Under the pieces are notes generated by a model, which was given only the letters and a program-made list of their open reading frames with translations, was not told where the DNA came from and searched no databases. From NCBI GenBank assembly GCA_034440575.1, contig JAOTOL010001562.1:930001-994000 (forward strand): a stretch of 64,000 bases of DNA, read 5' to 3'. Below are positions 39,123-60,800 of this stretch, piece by piece; within the stretch, counting starts at the first letter, position 1, and the number at the start of each line of letters is the position of its first letter. The position numbers and the translations under genes are program-made. Source of the stretch: Imbricaverruca yamaguchii. Its lineage: Eukaryota; Arthropoda; Thecostraca; Neoverrucidae.

Positions 39123-39410
39123 CGGCCGGGCGACAGCCGCGCCAGCCGGGCCGACCCTGACCCGTCACCAGGTGGGCCAGTGACGGCTGACACTGTCGGT
39201 CAGCACCCACACCAGCCGGGCCGACCTTGGCCCGCCGGCAGGTGGGCTAGTGACTGCTGACACTCGGTCGGTACCCAGACCAGCCGGGCCGACCCTGACC
39301 CGTCACCAGGTGGGCCAGTGACGGCTGACACTGTCGGTTAGCACCCACACCAGCCGGGCCGACCTTGACCCGCCGGCAGGTGGGCTAGTGACAGCTGACA
39401 CTGTCGGTCA
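39111..39410 (+). repeat. 61-70-bp tandem repeat beginning at the stop codon
   Basis: GTGGGCCAGTGACGGC, which spans the stop, recurs as GTGGGC(C/T)AGTGA at 39172, 39242, 39310 and 39380, each followed by an ACACCAGCCGGGCCGACC segment. It forms the start of the 3' UTR. Confidence 0.93.
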
Positions 39411-39419
39411 ACGTCCAAA

Positions 39420-39850
39420 CCGGACGGGCACACACGGATCTGCTGGCCGGACAATGCATCTGAATTCTCTCAGTTAGGCGTCAGGATGTAAATAATACGC
39501 ATTCTTCCTGGATAATTTATGATGACGAATGAAGATGGGGCCTAATTCAGCCCGTCATTTACCTCGAAATAGTCTCCATTGCGATTTTGTTCACATGTTC
39601 CTCAGGATTTGAAAGTTACCTCAAGTTGAAATTGCATTAACTTGCCTCCTTGCCTCGACGCCTAAAATCGAGAATTTGGATACGCTGCCAGATCGGGTGG
39701 CGTCATCCCAGCAAGTCAGCGTCTGGGCTCGCCCCACGGGCATGCCTGCGCCATCACAGTGCCCAATATTGATAGCTGGGCGGTTGGCAGCGAGCTAGTG
39801 AGCGGGTGGGTGTAGTATGAGAATGCCAGCTGTGTCGAGTGAAGGTGTGA
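39420..39850. other. Presumed 3' UTR/intergenic, unassigned
   Basis: No clear AATAAA was seen for the upstream gene. GTAAATAATAC at about 39489 is the nearest AT-rich candidate. Confidence 0.35.
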
Positions 39851-39859
39851 TTCTCAGCA

Positions 39860-40260
39860 GTGTTTGTTGGACTGGAGATCGTTGTGCCGGCTCGACCACC
39901 GTTTCTGTCTGTGCTGTACATATGTGTTCGTGTTGGTCTGCTTCCCAGCCCCAACACGGGCCCGGTGTAGCATGTCTCGAGTCCAGCTGTTGACACTGAG
40001 TTTAGGTTTGGTGTGCGATGGCCGTTGCAGCGCGTGTGTGCAGCGCCCGACGCGTGCTCGCCGGAAGGGTGGACGTCACATTGTCGCCGAGACACACACG
40101 GTCGGCGGTTGTGTGTGACGCGTGCGCAGAGCGAGTGTGTCGGGTAGGGACGGGCACCGCGGCCGGCCCCGGTGCGTGCAGTGCCCCGTCAGCTTAGTGT
40201 TCACCTTCGCTGCGTCATCCCTGCCACCGTCATTTTGTAAAGTCATGTCAGGTCACGCCA
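39860..40260. promoter_or_regulatory. CpG-rich block
   Basis: Dense CpG with GACGTCAC (CRE-like, about 40074), GCCGGAAGG (ETS-like) and GCGTGCGCAGAG (NRF-1-like). It may be a promoter of an unseen transcript, but no coding exon follows. Confidence 0.3.
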
Positions 40261-40619
40261 TCGAACATTTCACCGTGTAATACAGGGGAGTTCACCATCT
40301 GCCGCTGCGTGTCCACCAATACTTGACTGACATGTGCGCGCGCGCTGCTTACTGCCCAACAGGGTTGGAAGAGCGGATCCTCAGTTGTATACAGCAGAAC
40401 GTGATGCGGACGATGTATCTGTTCACTCTTCGCTGTCGCAGATAATAATTCGGTGTCGGTGTTTCCCAGCTGGATGTGTTTATATAACCATGTGTGCTAA
40501 TTGATCTGGTCTGGAGTAAGTGCGTACTAGAAAATCCTGACTAATTTTGTTTACATTTTGTCTCTCCCCTAGAACTCAAATTAGAGGGTGCACATATCTT
40601 GTTAAACAAGGCTGATCAG

Positions 40620-41220
40620 TGGGACACCAAGTGGTCGGTATAGTGAGTGACACCAGGTGGTCGGTACCGTGACACCAGGTCAACGGTGCCCTGATACCAG
40701 GTCACCGGTGCCGTGACACCAGGTCAACGGTGCCGTGACACCAGGTCAACGGTACCGTGACACCAGGTCAACGGTGCCGTGACACCAGGTCAACGATACC
40801 GTGACACCAGGTCACCGCGCCGTGACACCAGGTCACCGGTGCCGTGACACCAGGTGGCCAGTATCGTGACACCAGGTGGCCAGTATCGTGAGACCAGGTG
40901 GCCAGTATCGTGAGACCAGGTGGCCAGTATCGTGACACCAGGTGGCCAATATCGTGATACCAGGTGGTCGGTATCGTGACACCAGGTGGTCGATATCGTG
41001 ACACCAGGTGGGCAGTATCGTGACACCAGGTGGCCAGTATCGTGACACCAGGTGGCCAGTATCGTGACACCAGGTGGTCGGTATCGTAACACCAGGTGGT
41101 CGGTACCGTGGCACCAGGTCACCGATTCACTGACTGGTTCTCGGTACTGTGACTCCAGGTGGTCGGTGCAGCGACACCAGGTCACCAGTGCCGCGACAAC
41201 AGGTGGTTTATGGATGACCA
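40620..41220. repeat. 22-bp minisatellite
   Basis: About 27 copies of CGTGACACCAGGTGGCCAGTAT and the variant CGTGACACCAGGTCAACGGTGC. The two variants are segregated into left and right blocks. Confidence 0.97.
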
Positions 41221-41374
41221 AGCTCACCATCATAGCCCATCTACGGCGCACACATATGTGATACCACATAGGCAGAATTCCTATCAGTTTCCAGTGGCGG
41301 GCTACGGAAGCATGGACGCATCCAGATAACCGTTTTTAACTCATTGATACACCCCTATTGCTACTTAACCCTGT

Positions 41375-42075
41375 AGTCTGTCCAGTCGGATCCTCACCCC
41401 GCACCACGTCTTCGGAAGTGAGGGTCGTTATATGTGCTCCCTCTAATCTTAAAACTAACCGTCGCACGACATCAGAGGTATCGGAAAGCGCTCGATGAGT
41501 AAGGCCCGAAACCACCCCGCCCCAATTGCTTTCTTCTTCACGTTACTAGGGGAGTTTGTGAGGTCACGACTTACGACACGTTTTTGGATCTCGGGAGTTC
41601 ATTTTGTGGAATATTTAGAGAGAAAAAAAGAACTTGTTTAGAATCAGAATAGGAAGGCGAAATATTTGCCCTTCCAATTTATTTTCTGAAATGTTTTACA
41701 TTTTGAGCTTCTGACTATGTTTATTTTTCCTAATGGGAGGAGCGCACTGAGAAACTGTGCCTTCAGTAATTAAGTAGACGGCATCAAAAAGTAGTTATTC
41801 TGGCCAGAATTTTTGGTGTTAGCCCGAATAGGCAAATATGCACAACAAAGAAGCTATGAAAAATACAAAACCTAAAAATTGCTCTCGTGCGTTTTGTTGC
41901 GTCCCTAAAGATAAGGAAATGCTCAAAGTAGCATTATATTATCTTTACCCCTTAAAGCGTGATGACTAGTTGATCCTTTTGGTGGTTACCTTACTTGGTC
42001 TTAACTAACTCAGTAACCGTGTGTAACCTGACAAAATTTTCGCGCATGTCAAATTGATGTAGGAAGATGTATGCC
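41375..42075 (+). repeat. Dispersed repeat R2, copy 1
   Basis: Shares ordered blocks with copy 2: CATCAGAGGTATCGGAAAGC / CATCGGAAAGCGCTCG, CACGACTT, GGGAGTTCATTTT, GGCAAATAT, GTGCGTTTT and CATCCCTAAAGATAA. No coding content. Confidence 0.7.
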
Positions 42076-42079
42076 AAAT

Positions 42080-43680
42080 TTTCTCCGCGTTTGCACCTGT
42101 ACATGTACTTTAGTCGCTTCCGAGAAAAGTATCAAGACACCAGTCAATAAAACAAGAAATGCACGAGTGCTTTCCCTGTCAGATTTCAACGTAACGGATT
42201 CAATAAAAAAAATGATTGGTGTCTGAGTAGCCACGGATGCAAGAGCCATACAGGAATCTAGTTTGTTTCATAATTTTTATATCCAAATCTGCATATTTCG
42301 GCAAATTTTATCCAAAGCTGGCTAGTGACGGTATGGTCCTCGTGCACCCTCAGAATGCCTGGGAACTTGATCGATTGGAGAGGAGAGTCCTCTTCCCTCG
42401 TCGAACGAGTCTCCGTTCACATCTAGCGCCCATAGCCATGCAAAGCCGAGGAATTGATTTATTTCTGGTTTTGTTGACTCGCAGAACGACCTCAACGGTA
42501 TCACGTACCAACACCATCACGCGATTTTTTCATTTGACAAACCATTTCACGAAAGACTCAATGTCATGGAAGTGAAATCATGAGCGTACCGCATAACAAG
42601 CAGACGCATCACTGAGTATCTCCCACGAAGCGAGGAAGTTCAATTTCTTATTGCCAAGACAATATTTTCAGATTGAACAGGATAATGACTAACTAACATT
42701 AGCATGGTACCAAACCAGGGAGTTCAGACCTGGACCCACCTGCGGTTTTCAGCGATGCTTCCCGCTGTCTGGCTCTGACGGCCCAGTTAGTAATTCTTGA
42801 CGGGCTCAGTAGGGTTGGCGAAGTCCGACTCTGTCCAAGTATATACGGAACTTGGACGGTGTAATAGTATTGCTTGGATTTTGGTCGACGTACGAAACAC
42901 AAACACAAACCAAAGCCCATTAAAAATCCAACTGGGTCCCGCCCGGGCATTTGCGGCCGGAAACTGCAAGCGCAGCTACCATCGAGCTCTGCCCAACACG
43001 ATGTCCCACTGGGGACAGAGGCAGGCTCTGCATTCCTAGGGGCACCTCTGGCTGACAAATTCGATGTAGGGTGCACTTTGCCTTCCCGGAAATGCGCCCC
43101 TGGCGAAAAATTATGGGGTGAGGGGTGCGCTTAGACCTCCGAAGGTCGTCCTTATCTTTGGCTGAAAAAATTAGATTGGGAGCGGGTGCAAGCGAGTCTT
43201 CCAGGGCCTCCCCTCGGGTCTTCCCGACCTGAGGGGCGCCATTTTCCCATGTGGTAGTGGGGGGGGGGCATGCCTCCAGTGCACCTTGGATCCGCGGTGC
43301 CTGGGCATAACCTCGTTTAGCTGAGCTTAAGTTGTGGGTTTAGCTCGACATGTGCAGGCTGTGCCCCATGCAAGTCTGATTCAAGCGCCGAAGTTGAACT
43401 AACTTGGTATCTGCCCAGACTGTCCAGCTTGCCCACCTCCGTCAGGAGCAGACGCAGGGGTGGGTGTGCCCCCATGAAAGGGTAGGGCCAGGTCTGGTCC
43501 GACAAGTCACCCTTGAGTAAGGTGCGAGCGCACGCCTTACCCCCGCTCAAAGTTTTTTTTCCAGCCGAAGGGTGTCTAAACAAAAAGGTATTCTCCAGCA
43601 TACTCGAGCGCATCACTTCCGGCGAATGTTCCCACCGAAGAGGCCTCATCCGAGGACGCACTGCCTCGTTTTATTATTAT
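42080..43680. other. Intergenic, unassigned
   Basis: Contains a 27-nt hairpin (CCCCTCGGGTC-TTCCC-GACCTGAGGGG) at about 43215 and a G10 run at 43259. No gene recognised. Confidence 0.4.
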
Positions 43681-43684
43681 TGGA

Positions 43685-44430
43685 TCCGCCCCTCCTGCCA
43701 GACCTTCACACCCCGTTCATTGGGTGAGGGTGAGGGGGTCGATAGAGACCCCCCCCCTCTACTCTCCAAACTAAACATCGCACGAAAAGGAAATGTGTGT
43801 CATCGGAAAGCGCTCGACAAATTGGGACAGACACCGCCCTCCCCTAAAAATCCCCCAGAATGACGTCATTAGGGGCCATAGAGTTTCACGACTTGCATCA
43901 TGTTTGTGGCTCTGGGGGTTCATTTTAAGGGAGATTCGAAAAACAAAAATTATTTGGGATCTGAAAAGGAAAGCGAAATCGACCAAGACCATACAATTCT
44001 TGCCACCCAATTTTTTATTTTAAATTTCAGTTTTCAGGGTTTCTTTAATTGTATTTTATAATGGGTAGAGCAGACCGCACAATCTTGTTCAAAGTCAACT
44101 TATTCCAATAAAAAATGTTTACTTTAGCCAGAATCTTCCATCATAACTCTAATGGGCAAATATACCATACTAATAAGATTTTTTTTTAAACGGGCAGAGA
44201 TAAAACATTCCTCTGGTGCGTTTTATTACATCCCTAAAGATAAGCAAACGCTGAAACTTTCATTCAAATGCCTTTTTTATCCGCTGAAGCTAAAGACTGG
44301 TTGAATCCGCTAAAGACTGGTTGAACTTTTTGGAGGTGGCCTCACTTGACCTTGACTAACTTCTTGGACCAAGATGACCTGACTTCAAAATTTTGACACA
44401 CCATGCCAAATTGATATGGAAAAGGCATGC
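43685..44430 (+). repeat. Dispersed repeat R2, copy 2
   Basis: Direct-orientation partner of copy 1, 2.3 kb away. It begins near GGATCCGCCCCTCCTGCC, which resembles a hAT-type end, and includes a 19-bp local duplication (CTAAAGACTGGTTGAA) at 44290-44325. Confidence 0.7.
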
Positions 44431-44592
44431 CAAACTTTGGCACGCTGCCGCACGCCGTTCTTTCACACTCCCTGGAAGACTTCAGGTTGGAGGATCAACG
44501 ACCCCCCGAGACTGCGTAGGTTAAGATGGCTGGGAGATAATCATTGTTTAATACAACGAAGAATGGCTCTTAAGTGCTCCTGGGTTTTAGAC

Positions 44593-44817
44593 ATTGCGTG
44601 AGACGAAATGTACGACCCTCAATATACCAGAAGGTGCTGAGTTTACATCAAAAGTAGCGTTCGGGATTATGCTATATTACTTAACGTTTCGGCCAGGGGC
44701 CTCCTGACGATGGCCCCTGGCCGAAACGTTGAATAATATAGCATAATCCCTAACGTTACTTTTGATGTAAACTCAGCAATTGGTATATTGAGGGTCGTAC
44801 ATTTCGTCTCACGCAAT
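44593..44817. mobile_element. 225-bp long inverted repeat (foldback), Penelope-like end?
   Basis: Arms of about 107 bp (44593-44701 and 44712-44817) match almost perfectly and start with ATTGCGTGAGACGAAATG. The loop is TCCTGACGAT. The centre reads CTGACGATGGCCCCTGGCCG plus AAACG, with CTGANGA and GAAA boxes like a minimal hammerhead core. Confidence 0.85.
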
Positions 44818-44829
44818 GGGAAATAATCG

Positions 44830-45692
44830 TAACATCAAACGAAAACATGACAGGAAATTTTCGTTACAAAGAATCGTCAAAAGAATCGTAAGCGCAAAAA
44901 CGAAAACGTCACACTTACCATCCCACTTCTTGGAGCGCCTCTGCCTTCTTGCGGCCTCCTAGAAATGCCTAACACCGCCTCTGACCGCCAGTTGGGTCTA
45001 TCCCATAAATGTTAGTATTGCCACCGGGTTTATAACGTGGGGAACGTTTGTGGTTATAGACAAACGCATGATGTGTTCTGTTTACTTACAAATTATGCAG
45101 ATAAAATTGATAGTACAGAACCCAGACCAGAGATGGTGTCCTAAATTCAAAAAATCTAAAATGATAAAGGCCCCCATAGAGATCCAATTTCCAACTACCG
45201 CCCGGTTGTTGCTGATGGATTCACGAATAATATCAATGCTTTCCGACCACTACCTCAAGAAGTATATATTTGGCAAAATATACATGGATTAGAAGTTTAA
45301 TTTTATTCAGAAAATGATCGAATTTTACTGAATCCCTTTGAGTCGGACATGTTTGCACCTCTAGTTGCCATCTTCCCTCGCTTTCATAGAGGTGATGTGA
45401 AAAGTTATATCTCAGATTGGGTACGAGGGGCTATGAAATTGTGAGCACAATTTGATGTTCGTGGAAGAATACAGGGATATTCATAGTTACAAAAATAGTG
45501 TATTATATTGCAGCGTTTATTAACCACAAATTATATGCTATTAATGATGCATTTGAGTAGCAATTGTGGATTCCCATCCAAAAGTCCGGCACCATTTTTG
45601 TATCACCACTTTTGTGTCTTGTATACACGGTGGCGCGCTGTTATTGTATCTGAATACGGTATCCATGTGATGCTAGATTGACTGGGTGGAAA
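44830..45692. other. Upstream region of LANCL3
   Basis: No TATA box or CpG cluster stands out. The promoter cannot be placed. Confidence 0.4.
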
Positions 45693-57193
<11,501 letters not shown>

Positions 57194-57667
57194 GCGGACG
57201 TGCTGCGTGGGGCCGGTGTGTGCGTGTGCGTGCGGAAGGCTGGGGGACCGGTCCGCCGGTCGCGTCCAGCGGGACAGCAGGGATCGCCGACAGTGCGGCG
57301 GATGCATTCCAGTGGTGCGGCGTGGTCAATCACGCGAACATACACATCGTGTCGGGAGTGTAGCCGCACTGGGCGGAGATTGTCGGGGCCGGGCTGCGAG
57401 AGCTGGGCTGTCGCCCGTGCCCGCCTAGTCGTCGGGTAGGCAGCACGGCACGCGGCTCGCCCAAGTGCCAGAGTACTTGCGTAAGGATTGTCTATTTTCG
57501 TACCACCGCGAGCCGGGCTGAAGCGTCGCTCGCCTATTATGCCGCTGATTACTCACGTATGGTGCCGCCATTGTTACGTATGTTTCGAGCGGGATATCAC
57601 ACTTTATGGGTTTGTTGCTGCAGTGCGCTGGCTTTCCTACTACATCACTACTCTACTTTCGGCCCTT

Positions 57668-57673
57668 AATAAA
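57668..57673 (+). terminator. LANCL3: LANCL3 poly(A) signal AATAAA
   Basis: A canonical hexamer in CTTAATAAACTTG, about 475 bp after the stop, the first in the 3' flank. Confidence 0.7.
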
Positions 57674-57681
57674 CTTGTATT

Positions 57682-57687
57682 TTTATT
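57682..57687 (-). terminator. MICOS gene poly(A) signal AATAAA
   Basis: TTTATT on the plus strand equals AATAAA on the minus strand, about 120 nt after the MICOS stop and 9 bp from the LANCL3 signal. Confidence 0.65.
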
Positions 57688-57805
57688 ATCAACACCGAAG
57701 ACACGTCTGCCGGAACCTGCGCCAGCGGGCAGGGGCTGGACCGTCACGGCTATCTATCATCACACACACACTCACGCGCACACAGCAGGCGGACAGCTGG
57801 GGTGC

Positions 57806-57880
57806 TCATCCGCGTGTGGTGTAGAGGTCGGCGTCCTCTGGGTTCGACTGTCCCGGGTCGTCCACCACGGCAGCCACGGC
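57806..57880 (-). CDS. Mic26-27: MIC26/27 last exon
   Basis: The acceptor is GCCACAG. It encodes AVAAVVDDPGQSNPEDADLY and TTRG, then TGA. Phase 0 from VAPK. Confidence 0.82.
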   Translation of the reverse strand, partial: AVAAVVDDPGQSNPEDADLYTTRG

Positions 57881-60800
57881 CTGTGGCATCAGCGCCGCCC
57901 AGATCACATGGTGACACGGTGCCGCCCCGTCAGCCAGCCACTATAAGGCCACATCGCATATAGGGTATATACAGATCTGAGCGGTATATACACCGGCGGA
58001 CAACTTGACAAACATGGGGCTGAGAAGCGAGGATGCCAGTCAGTCGAATATATGGTCCGTAACGGAGCGGGATTACTGTTGAGCTCAATCCCGACCAATT
58101 GGCCGCGTCAGGGCACAGGTGCCTCTGCTTGGAACACATGCTGATGAGCCATTAGGTGCAAATCTTTTAGCTTTTAGTCAACTGGACGCGGGCACCATTA
58201 CTTTCTGAAGTATTACGAAAGCGTAGTTCCTGTGCTAGGAACCTTTGATAACGTCGTTCGCGGCTGCCGTCGACTTGTATCGGGGAACTGGGAGCGCAAT
58301 TTAATGAGTTATGTTGCCGCATGCCGGGCCGCTATGCCGGCAGTTCCAGTTGGGGCCAGTCGGTGTTTCAAGATAACTAGTGATCATGTGACAACTTCCC
58401 TTGGCAAATCGTGGAGGAGTGCGCATTGTTCATCCTGGGAGCATATTCAGCTTTCTGAAAGCGATCGGTTTTCAAGCCATCTACACACCCCCGTGACACC
58501 TGCCTGCTTAACTAACTGATGCTCAACTGGAAGTTATGGGCGCTAAATGATCACGTTTCGGTCGAAGCGCCCTTAAACTCAAATAACTAACTAACGTGAA
58601 GGAGTGCGTCTCGATGTACACACTGATGTAAGGTCGTGGCCATTTGCACTGGCGGCCGGCCAACCCAAATGATCGCGCTTCGGACATGCGGAAGTCTCCG
58701 TAAAATGGGCGCACCTCGGACATGCAGGAGTCTCCATACAATGGGCGCGTCTCGGATATGCAGGAGTCTCCGTACAATAGGCGCGTCTCGGATATGCAGG
58801 AGTCTCCATACAATGGGCGCGTCTCGGATATGCAGGAGTCTCCATACAATGGGCGCGTCTCGGATATGCAGGAGTCTCCATACAATGGGCGCGTCTCGGA
58901 TATGCAGGAGTCTCCGTACAATAGGCGCGTCTCGGATATGCAGGAGTCTCCGTACAATGGGCGCGTCTCGGACATGCAGGAGTCTCCGTACAATAGGCGC
59001 ATCTCGGATATGCAGGAGTCTCCGTACAATGGGCGCGTCTCGGATATGCAGGAGTGTCCGTACAATAGGCGCGTCTCGGATATGCAGGAGTGTCCGTACA
59101 ATAGGCGCGTCTCGGATATGCAGGAGTGTCCGTACAATGGGCGCGTCTCGGATACAATGGGCGCACCTCGACATGCAGGAGTCTCCGTACAATGGGCGCA
59201 CCTCTGATATGCAGGAGTCTCCATACAATGGGCGCACCTCTGATATGCAGGAGTCCACACAATGGGCGCACCTCTGATATGCAGGAGTCCACACAATGGG
59301 CGCACCTCTGATATGCAGGAATCTCCGTACAATGGGCGCACCTCGGACATGCAGGAGTCTCCATACAATGGGCGCACCTCGGATATGCAGGAGTCTCCGT
59401 ACAATGGGCGCACCTCTGATATGCAGGAGTCTCCGTACAATGGGCGCACCTCGGACATGCAGGAGTCTCCGTACAATGGGCGCACCTCGGACATGCAGGA
59501 GTCTCCGTACAATGGGCGCACCTCTGATATGCAGGAGTCTCCGTACAATGGGCGCGTCTCGGATATGCAGGAGTCTCCATACAATGGGCGCACCTCTGAT
59601 ATGCAGGAGTCTCCGTACAATGGGCGCACCTCGGACATGCAGGAGTCTCCGTACAATGGGAGCACCTCTGATATGCAGGAGTCTCCATACAATGGGCGCG
59701 TCTCGGATATGCAGGAGTCTCCGTACAATGGGCGCACCTCGGACATGCAGGAGTCTGCACACAATGGGCGCACCTCGGACATGCAGGAGTCTGCACACAA
59801 TGGGCGCACACTGTAAATCCTTATGTGCAACTTACCTTGGGGGCAACTGGCGCTGGTGCCTCCACTGCTTTAGGCGGCGCGGCTGGCTCGGGAACAGACA
59901 CGGATTTTTCCAGCACGGGCGCCGGCTTCTCCACAGGAGACGTCTGCTTCGACGCTGGGGTTGGCTCACTATTGGGCTTAGCTGTCAAGAAAATATCGGT
60001 AAACATTTTGACTGCGAACGCCGACTCCGCTCACGTACCGAGAAAAAAAAAACTGAGGAAATACTTAGACGAGAATGGAAATGGTATACCAGCAGTGAAT
60101 CACGAGTAAGCGGCGGGATACTCCGGTCATCCGATCACTATTCGTCCTATGTCATTCATATCATTCGTTGATACAGGCACTGCAAGATCAAGTATCTGTC
60201 GCCCTGGGCGCGTTACGGCCCGGCATCAGGTACCCGGTACGGTCCCTCGCCAGCGCCTGTCAAACATCGCCTGGAAATTTCCCTGCGACAGAAGTCACGT
60301 GGCTCATAATGCGCCGGTTGACGGCTGTGCCTCGACATCCAGAACCTCACGTACCTCCGACCATGAAGTTGTAGGCGATGACACTGTATCTTTTTGACTC
60401 TTCCAGGCTCCAGCGGCTGTAGGCTTTCGTCTGGCTCGGATAGCAGATGGCAGTTGGCACTGGCGGAGAACACGGTCTTGACATAATGCACACATAGACG
60501 GTCCCGATGGGATGCAGCACGCGAGCAAATGGCTACTTCAAACAAAGCACAGAGAGCGGGGATGGCCGAGTGGTTAAGGTGTTGGACTCTGGGTACCAAA
60601 GATCCCGGGTTCGACACTAGCGCCGCTCAAGAAATTTCCAAATCCCGCTGCCCACTGATGAAACAGCGTGGGCGGCGCCATTGGCCATGAATGTGCATAA
60701 GGGCGTCGTGAACCACCCAATAAACAAACAAACAAAACACAGGGAGAGAACGTTTGGAGATGCACACGTAAGCTGATGATGGAAAAGCTGAACACAGATT

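Noticed and set aside
58523..59830. ORFs of up to 435 codons with Cys/His-rich repeats
   Set aside because: Same artefact from the 36-bp array. The array lies in an intron of MIC26/27.
60245..60265. Extra MIC26/27 exon reading GAGEGPYR
   Set aside because: It has acceptor and donor-like borders, but including it leads to a stop or breaks phase. Direct joining of 60355 to 59981 is clean.
60557..60630. Functional tRNA-Leu gene
   Set aside because: The A and B boxes are good, but the acceptor stem is imperfect and a SINE body with an AAACA tail follows.
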